Of a DNA stretch of 64,000 bases, positions 8,445 to 17,313 are shown piece by piece (within the stretch, counting starts at the first letter, position 1; each line of letters opens with the position of its first letter). Source of the DNA: Sphingomonas sp. AP4-R1 (lineage in GTDB: Bacteria > Pseudomonadota > Alphaproteobacteria > Sphingomonadales > Sphingomonadaceae); assembly GCF_013113735.1 (NCBI RefSeq), contig NZ_CP053346.1, positions 5,160,001 to 5,224,000 of the forward strand. The letters run 5' to 3'. Made by a program: the position numbers and the translations under genes. The notes under the pieces were generated by a model, which did not search any database, was not told the origin of the DNA, and saw only the letters and a list, made by a program, of their open reading frames with translations.

Positions 8445-8702
8445 GTGGCGAACGGCATGGACACGGCAGCAGTACCAGTCGACGATGAGGCCGCGTTTGC
8501 TGAAGGCGCGATCACGCTTTGGGCCAACCTCCTGACGTTGATCGGTACGCATCTGCGGGAAACCGGCACACCCCGTCAGGACGTCCTCGACATGCTGACC
8601 ATGCTGCACGAGACCAATGAGGCGACGATCCGCTCACCCCGCGCTCGCGCCGTCGCCTCACGTCATCTGATGTCCGTTTATCGTGCGCTCGGCGAAGCCT
8701 GA
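8445..8702 (+). CDS. Small conserved-looking protein downstream of ku
   Basis: An 85-residue, mainly helical protein beginning at GTG 8445 (or ATG 8457), three bases after the ku stop. It contains ITLWANLLTLIGTHLRETG and a C-terminal RHLMSVYRALGEA segment. I do not recognise the family. The close spacing suggests co-transcription with ku, and a role connected with end joining is possible but unproven. No membrane segment or metal-binding motif is visible. Confidence 0.55.
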   Translation: MANGMDTAAVPVDDEAAFAEGAITLWANLLTLIGTHLRETGTPRQDVLDMLTMLHETNEATIRSPRARAVASRHLMSVYRALGEA

Positions 8703-8706
8703 CCGC

Positions 8707-8949
8707 TCAGGCATTTGGTCCGAACCGCCGCCGCTCGGGATCGCGCACGCAGCGGAAACGGTCTTTGATCCGCTCATTGAAGAAGGTGCCCGCCGACAGC
8801 GCCTGACAAAAGGCCTCGAAGATGACGGCCGGTACCTCGTGATAGAGATATTTGCCGCTGTCGCGGAACGAGATCGACAGGATGCCAGTGTCGTCATCAT
8901 AGCCAATGCGGTCAATCATCGTAGATTTGAGAAAGCGGTGCGCGCGCAT
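8707..8949 (-). CDS. KTSC domain protein
   Basis: An 80-residue protein with the KTSC pattern: LKSTMIDRIGYDDDTGIL, then a central SISFRDSGKYLYHEVP, and FFNERIKDRF near the end. KTSC domains are small beta-rich domains of unknown function found alone or fused to lysyl-tRNA synthetases and recombination proteins. It is encoded on the strand opposite its neighbours, ending four bases from the small gene after ku. ATG 8949 keeps the conserved first strand; a shorter start at 8919 would lose it. Confidence 0.75.
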   Translation of the reverse strand: MRAHRFLKSTMIDRIGYDDDTGILSISFRDSGKYLYHEVPAVIFEAFCQALSAGTFFNERIKDRFRCVRDPERRRFGPNA

Positions 8950-9067
8950 GTCTGGAAAAGCGCATGGCACCGCGCGCCGTTCCGGTCGGGTCAGCACCTC
9001 TTTTCTCCGAGACGCCAAGCCGATTTGTGCAGGCTCGTGCGTGCTGTCGTGACGAGGCGACAGCAGC

Positions 9068-9967
9068 ATGGCTGAGGTCAGCGCGGAGCAACTTCGCGAG
9101 ATGGCCCAGCATCGCGGGCTGAAGCTGGTCAAGTCGCGGCGGCGCAAACCCGGCACCGGAGATTTCGGCAAATATGGCCTGACCGATGCGAGCGGTGCGG
9201 CGCTGCTCGGCATCGGCGACGATGAGCTGACCGCGAGCGCCGACGACATTCAGGATTATCTTCGTAGCAGCGAGCAAAGCACGTGGAAGCAGTCGGCTGA
9301 TACGACGCCCGACCGACCTGTGCTCAAAGACAAACCCCGCCCGTCCGAGCCGGACGAAGGTGATGCCCCCATCCGCCGCCGCGTCAAAGCGGCGCTGCGA
9401 GATCGTCAAGCGCCGCGAAAACGAGAAAAATCAAATCCGGTCCGGACACCGACCGTGGAGGCGCGTCCTAAGCCGTCTCTTCGGCTCGTGCCGAAAGTCG
9501 TGCCAGAGCCCCAGCACGATCCCGAACCGATGCCCGCACCAGAGTTGCGCGTTCGCGCAGCTACGATGGACGATGCCGATGCGCTGGCGACGCTTCTCAG
9601 CCAGCTCGGTGGCATATCGCTGAAGGGCGCGGAAGTCGCCGATCATCTTGCCATCGTTCGTAAGGCCAAGGCCGGTATGGTCGTTGCCGAACTGGGCGAG
9701 ATCGTCGGATGTTGCGGCTGGGCCGTCGTCGCGACCGTCCATCGCGGGGCGATCGGGCGACTGACCGCGCTGGTTGTCGATAAAGCGCACCGTCGCCGCG
9801 GCTTCGGAACGGCGATGCTGGCGGCGGCAGAGACCGCCTTGGCCAAGGCCGGCTGTCAGCAGGTCGAGGCGATGAGCGATATCACGATCAACAACAGCCA
9901 CAATTTCTTCCGCTCGTTGACGTTCGAACAAGCGAGCTATCGTTTCGTCCGCAAGATCAGCGAATAG
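9068..9967 (+). CDS. Two-domain protein: basic N-terminal module plus GNAT acetyltransferase
   Basis: Residues about 1-75 form a basic module (QHRGLKLVKSRRRKPGTGDF) that I recall in other sphingomonad proteins of unknown function. A proline- and charge-rich linker spans about 76-155. Residues about 156-299 form a GNAT acetyltransferase domain, with the acetyl-CoA loop in VDKAHRRRGFGTAML. The substrate is unknown. The gene lies between ku and ligD, so a role in modifying a repair protein is conceivable, but that rests on position only. Confidence 0.7.
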   Translation: MAEVSAEQLREMAQHRGLKLVKSRRRKPGTGDFGKYGLTDASGAALLGIGDDELTASADDIQDYLRSSEQSTWKQSADTTPDRPVLKDKPRPSEPDEGDAPIRRRVKAALRDRQAPRKREKSNPVRTPTVEARPKPSLRLVPKVVPEPQHDPEPMPAPELRVRAATMDDADALATLLSQLGGISLKGAEVADHLAIVRKAKAGMVVAELGEIVGCCGWAVVATVHRGAIGRLTALVVDKAHRRRGFGTAMLAAAETALAKAGCQQVEAMSDITINNSHNFFRSLTFEQASYRFVRKISE

Positions 9968-10022
9968 TCGCGCGGGGAACGAGTCCGTGCCGGCAGGGAT
10001 TGAGGGAACGATCGGAATCAGC

Positions 10023-12545
10023 ATGGCACGAGCCGCGACAGCGACCATCACCTCGGCAGAACAGCGCCTCGCCAAATATCGCGAGAAGCGCGATTTTGCC
10101 CGCACGGCCGAGCCGGCCGGCGCCACCGAGCCGACGACCGGCAATGGGTTCGTGGTGCAGAAGCATGCGGCCTCGCGCCTGCATTATGACTTCCGCCTCG
10201 AACTCGACGGCACCTTGGTCAGCTGGGCCATCACGCGCGGCCCCAGCAGCAACCCCGACGACAAGCGTCTCGCGGTCCGTACCGAAGATCATCCGCTCGA
10301 TTATGCCCGGTTCGAGGGCACCATTCCCAAGGGCGAATATGGCGGCGGCACCGTCATGCTGTGGGACAACGGCACCTGGGAATCAGTGCCCGGCAAGGAC
10401 CCCAGCAAAACGCTTCCCGAAGGTCATCTTCACTTCATCCTTCACGGCCGGCGCATGCAGGGGGAGTGGATACTTTTTCGCCTGAAGCCGCGCGGTAAGG
10501 AGAAGGGTGAGAATTGGATCCTGCGCAAGGTCCAAGATGACTTCGCCGGCGGCTCAGACGATCTTGTCGGCACCCATCTTACCAGCATCGACAGCGGGCG
10601 CACGATGGAGGAGATTGCTGCGGGTAAGGCGTTGCCCAAGCCCAAGGCCCGCAAGAAAGCGTCATTAGTCGCGACCGCGCCCAAAAAGATGCCGACCGCC
10701 GCGCCGCCCCGCCGGCGAAGGACGCCGAGTGTTCTGCCGGCCTTTCTGCCCGTCCAGCTTGCCACGCTCGTCGATCATGTCCCGCCTGGCGACCGCTGGC
10801 TGCACGAGCTCAAATATGACGGCTATCGAACGCTCATCGCGATCGGTGGCGGGGAGGGACGCGCCTATACGCGCTCGGGGCTCGACTGGTCGGATCGGTT
10901 CGCCGGCCTGATCGCCGAGGCGTTGACGCTGAGCATCGGCAGCGCGTTGATCGACGGCGAGGCCGTCGTGACTCTCGCCGATGGCCGCACCAGCTTTCAG
11001 GCCTTGCAGGCTGCGCTTAAGAGCCATCCGGAGACGATCGACTATTTCGCATTTGACCTGCTCGAACTGGACGGTGAGGACCTGACCCGGTTGCCGCTGA
11101 TCGAGCGAAAGGAAAAGCTGGCCGCGTTGATCGGCGACGGTTCGGGCCGTATCCGTTATTCCGATCACATCGTCGGCAATGGCGAAAAGCTGCTCGCCAG
11201 CTTTTGCAAGGCGGGCCTCGAGGGGGTGATCTCGAAGCGCGCCGACGCACGCTATATCGGCGCACGCTCGGGCTCATGGCTCAAGACCAAGTGCATCCGC
11301 CGTCAGGAGTTCGTCATTGTCGGCTGGACGCCCTCGGACAAGCAGCGTGGGTTCCGCTCGTTGCTGTTGGGCGTCAACGAGAATGGCAGGCTCCGTTATG
11401 CCGGAAAGGCCGGCACCGGCTTCACCGCCGGTGAAATCGAGCGGCTCATGGAAATCATGGCGCCGCTCGCGCGCAAAGGTCCGACGGTCGACGCGCCACG
11501 GGCCGCCGTTCGCGGCGCGCACTGGATCGAGCCCCGGCTCGTTGCTGAGATTGCCTATGTCGAGTTTACCGATGAGGGTGTGCTGCGTCACCCGAGCTAT
11601 CTCGGCTTGCGCGAGGACAAGAAGCCCGAAGCTGTGGTGCTCGAGACCGAAACTGCGGTCGCCGTCGCGACTGCCCCGGCACGCAGCGGCATCAAGATCA
11701 GCAACCGCGATCGAATAATCTTTCCAGAGGGCAATCTCACCAAAGGACAGCTCGCTGATTATTACGAGATCGTAGCGCCTATCATGCTTCCCTGGGTAGG
11801 CAGCCGACCGATGAGTCTGGTGCGGTGTCCGCAGGGACGGTCCAAGAAATGCTTCTTCCAAAAGCATGACGCCGGAAGTTTTGGCGACGCCGTCAGGCAG
11901 GTCGGCATCCGCGAGAAGGACGGCCATGAGGAGCCCTATCTGTTCGTCGATACGCCACCCGGCCTGCTGACCTGCGTGCAGATGGGCACGATCGAGTTTC
12001 ATGGCTGGGGCGCGCGGATCGAGGATGTCGAGAAGGCCGACCGCTTGGTGTTCGATCTCGACCCCGACGAGGGTTTGGAGTTCGGGGACGTCGTTTCGGC
12101 GGCCTTCCATGTTCACGACGTTCTCGCCCAAATGGGGCTCACGACCTTCCCCATGGTCACCGGGGGCAAGGGAGTTCACGTCATCGCGCCCCTCACTCCC
12201 TCGGCCGAATGGCCGGTGGTGAAGGACTTCGCGCATCGCTTTGCCCTGGCGCTCGCACAAGCCGAGCCCGACCGCTTCACCGCGGCGCTGGCCAAGGCGA
12301 AGCGCTCCGGCAGGATTTTCATCGACTATCTGCGCAACCAGCGCGGCGCGACCGCAGTGATGCCCTATAGCGCGCGGACCCGCGAAAATGCGCCGATCGC
12401 GGTACCGCTGACCTGGGAGGAATTGCGTGACCTCCATACGCCATCGCACTGGCATATCGGCGACGGAGCCGAGATGGTGAAGCGCGCGGCGTCGAAGAAT
12501 CTTGCCCATTGGGGGCGCGCCGATCAGATCCTTCCCGACCTGTGA
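10023..12545 (+). CDS. ligD: ATP-dependent DNA ligase D (phosphoesterase-ligase-polymerase)
   Basis: LigD is the multifunctional end-joining enzyme that works with Ku. The 840-residue protein has the three domains in the order seen in Pseudomonas LigD. The 3'-phosphoesterase is at about residues 35-190 (HAASRLHYDFRLELDG). The ATP-dependent ligase is at about 235-545, with the nucleotidyl lysine K264 in HELKYDGYR. The primase/polymerase domain is at about 560-830 (VFDLDPDEG, MVTGGKGVHV). ATG 10023 has GGAATC just upstream and fits the usual N terminus. The stop overlaps the start of the exonuclease gene (GTGA), so the two are coupled. Confidence 0.95.
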   Translation: MARAATATITSAEQRLAKYREKRDFARTAEPAGATEPTTGNGFVVQKHAASRLHYDFRLELDGTLVSWAITRGPSSNPDDKRLAVRTEDHPLDYARFEGTIPKGEYGGGTVMLWDNGTWESVPGKDPSKTLPEGHLHFILHGRRMQGEWILFRLKPRGKEKGENWILRKVQDDFAGGSDDLVGTHLTSIDSGRTMEEIAAGKALPKPKARKKASLVATAPKKMPTAAPPRRRRTPSVLPAFLPVQLATLVDHVPPGDRWLHELKYDGYRTLIAIGGGEGRAYTRSGLDWSDRFAGLIAEALTLSIGSALIDGEAVVTLADGRTSFQALQAALKSHPETIDYFAFDLLELDGEDLTRLPLIERKEKLAALIGDGSGRIRYSDHIVGNGEKLLASFCKAGLEGVISKRADARYIGARSGSWLKTKCIRRQEFVIVGWTPSDKQRGFRSLLLGVNENGRLRYAGKAGTGFTAGEIERLMEIMAPLARKGPTVDAPRAAVRGAHWIEPRLVAEIAYVEFTDEGVLRHPSYLGLREDKKPEAVVLETETAVAVATAPARSGIKISNRDRIIFPEGNLTKGQLADYYEIVAPIMLPWVGSRPMSLVRCPQGRSKKCFFQKHDAGSFGDAVRQVGIREKDGHEEPYLFVDTPPGLLTCVQMGTIEFHGWGARIEDVEKADRLVFDLDPDEGLEFGDVVSAAFHVHDVLAQMGLTTFPMVTGGKGVHVIAPLTPSAEWPVVKDFAHRFALALAQAEPDRFTAALAKAKRSGRIFIDYLRNQRGATAVMPYSARTRENAPIAVPLTWEELRDLHTPSHWHIGDGAEMVKRAASKNLAHWGRADQILPDL

Positions 12546-13369
12546 TCATCGCGACCTATAACGTGAACGGCATCAATGGCCGCCTGCCCGTTCTGCTCCG
12601 CTGGCTGGCCGAACGCCAGCCTGACATCGTCGTGTTGCAGGAGTTGAAGGCGCCGCAGGAGAAATTTCCGCTGAGCGCGATCCGCGATCTGGGCTATGAC
12701 GCGATCTGGCACGGACAGAAAAGTTGGAACGGTGTCGCGATCCTCAGCCGTGTCGGCGAGATCCACGAGACACGGCGCGGGCTTCCCGGCGAAGTCGATG
12801 ACAACCAAAGCCGTTATATCGAGGCAGCGGTCAACGGCATCCTCATCGGCGGACTATATCTGCCCAACGGCAATCCGCGGCCAGGCCCAAAGTTCGATTA
12901 CAAGCTCAGATGGTTCGAGCGGCTGATCGAGCATGCCGCGGGCCTGTTTGAAACAGGGCTGCCGGTCATGCTTGCCGGCGACTTCAACGTGATGCCGACC
13001 GATCTCGACGTCTACAAACCCGAACGATGGCTCAACGACGCTCTGTTCGCGCCGGAGGTGAAGGCGGCCTATTTCCGGCTGCTTGATCAAGGCTGGACCG
13101 ACGCGCTCCGCACGCTCCATCCGGGCGAAATCATCTACACGTTCTTCGATTATTTCCGGAACGCCTATGCGCGCAACGCCGGACTTCGCATCGACCATAT
13201 CCTCTTAAGCCCAACGCTGGCTGACCGCCTGGCCGATGCACAGGTCGATGTCGAAGTCCGGGGCTGGGAGAAAACCAGCGACCATGCCCCAGTATGGGTC
13301 CAGCTGGCCGAGAAACCGAAACGCCGCCGGAAGCCAACCGCATCCAGCCAAGTGGGAGCATCGCTATGA
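12542..13369 (+). CDS. xthA: Exonuclease III family AP endonuclease
   Basis: A 275-residue member of the exonuclease III (XthA) branch of the endonuclease/exonuclease/phosphatase fold. Visible motifs are ATYNVNGI with the catalytic Asn, LQELKAPQEKF with the metal-binding Glu, LAGDFNVMP with the Asp-Asn pair, and KTSDHAPVW with the catalytic Asp-His. It would cut at abasic sites and trim blocked 3' ends. GTG 12542 overlaps the ligD stop, so it is probably made together with LigD to clean ends before sealing. The last 20 residues are basic. Confidence 0.92.
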   Translation: MIIATYNVNGINGRLPVLLRWLAERQPDIVVLQELKAPQEKFPLSAIRDLGYDAIWHGQKSWNGVAILSRVGEIHETRRGLPGEVDDNQSRYIEAAVNGILIGGLYLPNGNPRPGPKFDYKLRWFERLIEHAAGLFETGLPVMLAGDFNVMPTDLDVYKPERWLNDALFAPEVKAAYFRLLDQGWTDALRTLHPGEIIYTFFDYFRNAYARNAGLRIDHILLSPTLADRLADAQVDVEVRGWEKTSDHAPVWVQLAEKPKRRRKPTASSQVGASL

Positions 13370-13869
13370 GGATCGAGAATTCACGCTTCCCAAGCATGGT
13401 CCGAAAAATTCCAAGCTGACGGTAATCCCCTGTTGCCGCGCGATAGACGAGCGATCTTCCGAGGCGACAGCCAATGCATTCGAGACAGCCCTCGAAGAAG
13501 GGCTGGTCGCCGCAATGGCGCGATGGCTGTGCGACGATCATCATGATTACTCGACCGCGCATGAGGCACCGGGCGTTATGGCCGGCTCAGCGACGCTGCC
13601 GATCAGCGATCCAGCCGGAGAGGACATGCGGGCCTAAACAGGCGATACTGTCCTTCTTCCCACCGGCACGGGCATCCCTACATCACGGCGAGCAAGGATT
13701 TCGTTGTAGTCGGCGCTTATCCGAAGGGTCCGGACTGGGACATTTGCCGGACGGCGCCGACCGTTGCGGCGCCGCGGCGTATGGCAGCTTTGCCGATCCC
13801 CATGCAGATTCGGTCGTGGGGGCCCGAGCTCTCGCCAAAATGTGCAGGCAAAAGGGGCGGCGCGGTCGC
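13370..13869. other. Intergenic, apparently eroded DNA
   Basis: Open frames here lack ribosome binding sites and recognisable patterns. One plus-strand frame reads ANAFETALEEGLVAAMARWL, which looks protein-like, but no start codon is visible in that frame after the exonuclease stop, so it may be a fragment. A seven-bp hairpin (CAGCCCT...AGGGCTG) is found at about 13481-13500. Confidence 0.4.
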
Positions 13870-14133
13870 TTACCGCAGCTGGCTGTCCTTGCTGCCGCGC
13901 CGATTGATGCCAACGCTGCGAAGGGTCGCGTCGCGCTTGGCTTGACAGGCGACGCACCTCCGCGTGCCCGGAAGCGCGGCGCGCCGGGCAGCCGGAATAT
14001 CCTCGCCGCAATCGTCGCATTCGTCGCTACCGTCGCCGGAAGGCATCATGCCCCGTGCGCGCAAGACCGCGTCTTTCACAGTGTCATCGATTTGATCCTG
14101 CACGGCGCCATCGGGCGCCCAGCCATTGGCCAT
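13870..14133 (-). CDS. DksA/TraR-type zinc-finger protein
   Basis: An 87-residue protein of the TraR/DksA C4 zinc-finger family. The N terminus WAPDGAVQDQIDDTV is a helix, and the finger is CDDCGEDIP...CVACQ with four cysteines. TraR-size members bind the RNA polymerase secondary channel and alter promoter choice, often in stress or plasmid contexts. ATG 14133 follows GGAGG at ideal spacing, so this start is firm. It is encoded opposite to the ligD operon. Confidence 0.85.
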   Translation of the reverse strand: MANGWAPDGAVQDQIDDTVKDAVLRARGMMPSGDGSDECDDCGEDIPAARRAALPGTRRCVACQAKRDATLRSVGINRRGSKDSQLR

Positions 14134-14190
14134 ACCACCTCCGTACAACGTGCGGTTTCAAATGCTTAGATAGGAACTCACGTGGCGAAA

Positions 14191-14700
14191 TCAAATCAAC
14201 GATCGCGCCAATCTCTTCGATGACGAAAGCGCCGCCGGCGATGCGAGCAGGCCGACTTCAAGAATGGTGCGGTTGAGCCACGGCATGACCTGCTGGCGGT
14301 GAATGATTGCGCCGTGTCGATCCTGATCGCGCGCGACCTCAGGATTGGCGGCAACTGTAATGACGCGGTAGTGGAACGGTCCGTTGCCCATCGCCGGCTG
14401 CCGGATACCGGCGAGGGAGAAATGATTGCCCTCATCGCGTTTCACCCGGTAGCGCTTGTCGCCGACGGTCGTATGAAATTCACTGGTGGAAATTAGGCAG
14501 CGATGGCGAGGACAATGCGGCCTTTCGAGCGGACGAAGCGATAAGCGACATCGTCGCTGAAGCGTGGGTCCGTGTCCCAGGCCGCCTAGATCATCTCGAA
14601 TTCGTTGGCGTCGTCCGGATTCTGCCGGATGATGGCGCGGCGGCTCCCAAGTGGGCCATTCGACGCGAAGGGCGTGGGCGAGCCCATGCTTGGAACATGA
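14191..14700 (-). pseudogene. Decayed SRAP (YedK-like) gene
   Basis: On the minus strand one frame reads RCLISTSEFHTTVGDKRYRV, then FSLAGIRQPAMG and VITVAANPEVARDQDRHGAI. These are the core blocks of SOS-response-associated peptidases. The preceding block appears in another frame (GSRRAIIRQNPDDANEFEMI, then an in-frame stop, then AAWDTDPRFSDDVAYRF). The N terminus with the catalytic Met-Cys is missing, and a stop plus a frameshift interrupt the rest. It stands head to head with the intact SRAP gene at 14739, so this looks like an inactivated second copy. Confidence 0.7.
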
Positions 14701-14738
14701 TATGAACCACCTTAGTCGCAACGAAGGCGCAGCGTCCC

Positions 14739-15356
14739 ATGTGCAACGATTACAAGCTAGAACTCGATATCGCCTCGATCGTCCAGGACTTCTCGGAATC
14801 GAAGATCAAGATCAGGATGCCCGAAGGCACACCCAATGTTGCGGCGCGCGAGGATATCAAGATTGGTGACATCGCGCCGATCGTACGCGGGGCCAACGGG
14901 AAGCGCAGCTTGGGTGAGCTGGTTAACCGCAAGTGGAGTTGGCCTGGCCAAGGCGGCAAGCCGGTCTATAATTTTCGCTCCGAAGGTCGCCAGTTCGCCA
15001 GCGGCCGCTGCCTGATCCTCGCCGACGGCTTCTATGAATTCACCGATCCGATGCCGAGCCAGAGCCGCAAAACGAAGTGGCTGTTCACAATGAAGGATCA
15101 TGACTGGTTCTGCATTGCCGGTATCTGGCGTTCCGATTCAAAGTTCGGCGAAGCCTTCACCATGCTGACGACCGAGCCGGGCGACGACATCGCGCCATAT
15201 CATCACCGGCAGATCATCCCGCTGCCCCGCAAACGTTGGGTAGACTGGCTCGATGCGACCGTGCCGGCGCAGGATGTACTCGGCGTCCTGCCCAAAGGCA
15301 GCCTGCCAGTAACGCGCGTGTTTCCTCCGGAGGCTGCACAAGGGACGCTGGTTTAA
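14739..15356 (+). CDS. SRAP family protein (HMCES/YedK-like)
   Basis: SRAP proteins shield abasic sites in single-stranded DNA by forming a covalent link through Cys2. The 205-residue protein begins MCNDYKLE, so the required Cys2 is present after Met removal. It also has the FYEF segment with the conserved Glu, and the AGIWR, TTEPGDDIAPYHHRQIIP blocks with the active His. This is the length usual for the family. It fits with the neighbouring abasic-site endonuclease and end-joining genes. The upstream space before 14739 is short and holds no clear promoter that I can name. Confidence 0.88.
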   Translation: MCNDYKLELDIASIVQDFSESKIKIRMPEGTPNVAAREDIKIGDIAPIVRGANGKRSLGELVNRKWSWPGQGGKPVYNFRSEGRQFASGRCLILADGFYEFTDPMPSQSRKTKWLFTMKDHDWFCIAGIWRSDSKFGEAFTMLTTEPGDDIAPYHHRQIIPLPRKRWVDWLDATVPAQDVLGVLPKGSLPVTRVFPPEAAQGTLV

Positions 15357-15481
15357 CGCAGGATATGCACGGGTCGTTCGCACCAACCCTTATGGATGGA
15401 ATGCTCCCCCAGCCAAGGTGATGGGTTCGATGTTGGCACCGAGCAGCGCTTGCGCGGCGGCGACGACGTCGGCCTCCACGC

Positions 15482-15901
15482 TCAGCCGCGCAAGCTGTCG
15501 GGAACTATCCCGCCATTCTCAGCGAGCTTAGCGATAACGGCCTTGTGAAGCGCGATGTTCTGCTCGGCCGTGCCGGGCTCGCCGGCATGGACGCCGAGCT
15601 CGTCGGCAAGCTCCTTGCGAGCCTCGAGACTCGAATCGAGATCGAGCAGCCGGAGCAGGTCAACGATCGAGACCTTATAGTTGCCGCCCCCGCCCTTAGC
15701 GTTCGCCATTTCCGCCAACACGGCCCCGACATCGACTGGCTGGGCGGCGGGTGCCGAGGCCGGGGCCGGGGCCGCCGTTGGTGCAGGAGCCGCAGCGGGC
15801 GCAGCCGACGGCGCGGGATCGGCGGGTGCACTCGGAGCCGAGCGCGATTGCGCATGGCCATTGCCGAAGATCTTTCCCATAATATTACCAAAGATGCTCA
15901 T
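15482..15901 (-). CDS. DUF3597 domain protein
   Basis: A 139-residue protein starting MSIFGNIMGKIFG, then an Ala/Pro-rich linker (residues about 20-55), then the DUF3597 core VDVGAVLAEM...VSIVDLLRLLDLDSSLEARKELADEL. The family resembles a LysM-less companion of general-stress proteins and its function is unknown. AGGA lies upstream of the start. It is divergent from the DUF4142 lipoprotein gene, and the space between them carries an EcfG-type promoter facing that gene. Confidence 0.85.
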   Translation of the reverse strand: MSIFGNIMGKIFGNGHAQSRSAPSAPADPAPSAAPAAAPAPTAAPAPASAPAAQPVDVGAVLAEMANAKGGGGNYKVSIVDLLRLLDLDSSLEARKELADELGVHAGEPGTAEQNIALHKAVIAKLAENGGIVPDSLRG

Positions 15902-15987
15902 CCGTTGATCCTTTACCGGTCTAAGAACATGGGCGCTCGCGTTCGAAAAACGGCTCACGGACCGGATAGCTCCTCCACCGGTTGCCG

Positions 15988-16013
15988 GGAACGGTCGCGT
16001 CCCACGACTCGTT
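15988..16013 (+). promoter_or_regulatory. EcfG-type general-stress promoter before the DUF4142 gene
   Basis: GGAAC (15988-15992), a 17-base spacer, then CGTT (16010-16013) match the EcfG consensus of alphaproteobacteria exactly. The -10 element lies 36 bases before ATG 16050. Both position and orientation fit. Confidence 0.75.
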
Positions 16014-16049
16014 GTAAGCTGGCTGACGAACAGGATGAGGGAGCTGGCC

Positions 16050-16613
16050 ATGAACCGCGTGTCGATCGTGCTTTTGGGAGCCACCGCCTTGAGCCTCGGC
16101 GCCTGCGGCAGCAAGAAGGACACGGCAGCGCCCTCGCCCAATACGACAACGAATGTTGCGGCAGCCGAAGCGCCTCCGCCGCTTCTCGCACCGGGTCAGG
16201 AGTTCGCCAATAAGGCGGCATCCAGCGACGCATTCGAGATCGAAAGCTCGAAGCTCGCACTGGACAAATCGACGTCAGCGAACGTCAAAAGGTTTGCGAA
16301 GGCGATGATCACCGCACACACCGACTCTACCGGCAAACTTAAGACCGCAGCGGCATCGGTCAGCCCCGCGATCAAGCCAGATCCGACACCTACGGCCGAA
16401 CAACAGGCTAAGCTCGATACATTGAAATCGACTAACGGTCCCGCGTTTGACACCGCCTATATCGATGCACAGCGCGGCGGGCACGAAATGACTCTCGCAG
16501 CACTGCGCGATTATGCAGCGAACGGCGATGTACCGGCGCTCAAGACATTTGCAACCGACTTGGTGCCGACAGTTACCGCACATCTCAATATGGCAAAAGG
16601 ATTAAAACCTTAA
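16050..16613 (+). CDS. DUF4142 lipoprotein
   Basis: A 187-residue lipoprotein. The signal peptide ends in the lipobox LSLGAC, so Cys19 would be lipidated. A low-complexity linker follows, then the DUF4142 helical domain (FANKAASSDAFEIESSKLAL ... GHEMTLAALRDYA). The family is ferritin-like in shape and often stress-induced; its activity is unknown. GGGAG precedes ATG 16050. An exact EcfG-type promoter upstream indicates control by the general stress response. Confidence 0.88.
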   Translation: MNRVSIVLLGATALSLGACGSKKDTAAPSPNTTTNVAAAEAPPPLLAPGQEFANKAASSDAFEIESSKLALDKSTSANVKRFAKAMITAHTDSTGKLKTAAASVSPAIKPDPTPTAEQQAKLDTLKSTNGPAFDTAYIDAQRGGHEMTLAALRDYAANGDVPALKTFATDLVPTVTAHLNMAKGLKP

Positions 16614-17068
16614 GCATGGTGGCAGAAGGCATTATGTCGCGGCAACTATACAATCAGGGCGAGAAGATGACTGATAAGGGTCATCGTCCGAGGCCGACAG
16701 CTTAGCCTTCTCCGAAAAATTGAGCGGGCGTCTGAGCGTCGCGATCATCTCTTGTCGAAAGAGACCTTCCGCGCCGACCGAGTAACGGACGGTAGTGCAG
16801 CGATTGATCTAAAAATGGGTCTGCATCCGTCCGAACTTCTTCCGCTCGTAGCAGGTATCACGGATCTGCTCGCACGTAGGCTGTCGACGATCCCGCCTTG
16901 GAGACCTCGCGGGATCGACGACCTCGCTGCCGATAGCAGTCGATACGGCGAGCGTTTATGACTTTACGCGAATGTATCGAGTTCGAGGTTTCCCAACTTC
17001 GTCGTCATGAAACCCTAGCACCCGGCGACGTTACCGCGCCGCTCATTTCGGTTCCGGGTCGCCGCGCT
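16614..17068. other. Intergenic, no supported gene
   Basis: Only short frames without good ribosome binding sites occur, such as a 69-codon frame from a TTG at 16752. I recognise none of them. The stretch lies between two genes that both have EcfG-type promoters. Confidence 0.4.
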
Positions 17069-17093
17069 GGAACATCGTAACACCATGCCTGTT
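17069..17093 (+). promoter_or_regulatory. Near-consensus EcfG-type promoter before the DUF1328 gene
   Basis: GGAAC (17069-17073), 16 bases, then TGTT (17090-17093), one mismatch from CGTT. It lies 52 bases before the DUF1328 start in the right orientation. Confidence 0.5.
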
Positions 17094-17145
17094 TGACTAT
17101 TGGATCGGTAAGCGATCGACGTAGTGTTTTGGCGAGGAGATGACG

Positions 17146-17313
17146 ATGTTCCGTTGGGCTATAATATTTGCCGTCGTGGCAGTCGTTGCCGCGCTCTTGG
17201 GTTTTGGAGGTGTGGCGGGTCTCTCGGCCGACCTCGCAAAAATGCTTTTAATCGTGGCGGTCATCGTGCTGGCCCTGGGCTTCCTCTTCGGACGCGGTGC
17301 CAGGGTGCCGTAA
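17146..17313 (+). CDS. DUF1328 (YtjA-like) small membrane protein
   Basis: A 55-residue protein made of two hydrophobic helices ([19 protein letters not shown] and [18 protein letters not shown]) joined by [10 protein letters not shown], the exact DUF1328 layout. The family is small, inner-membrane and often induced by stress; its role is unknown. GAGGAG at 17134-17139 lies six bases before ATG 17146, so this start is preferred over the ATG at 17140. A near-consensus EcfG promoter lies upstream. Confidence 0.9.
   Translation: MFRWAIIFAVVAVVAALLGFGGVAGLSADLAKMLLIVAVIVLALGFLFGRGARVP

Noticed and set aside
11274..12509. 411-codon minus-strand frame across ligD
   Set aside because: Antisense shadow of the LigD ligase and polymerase domains; no family pattern or ribosome site.
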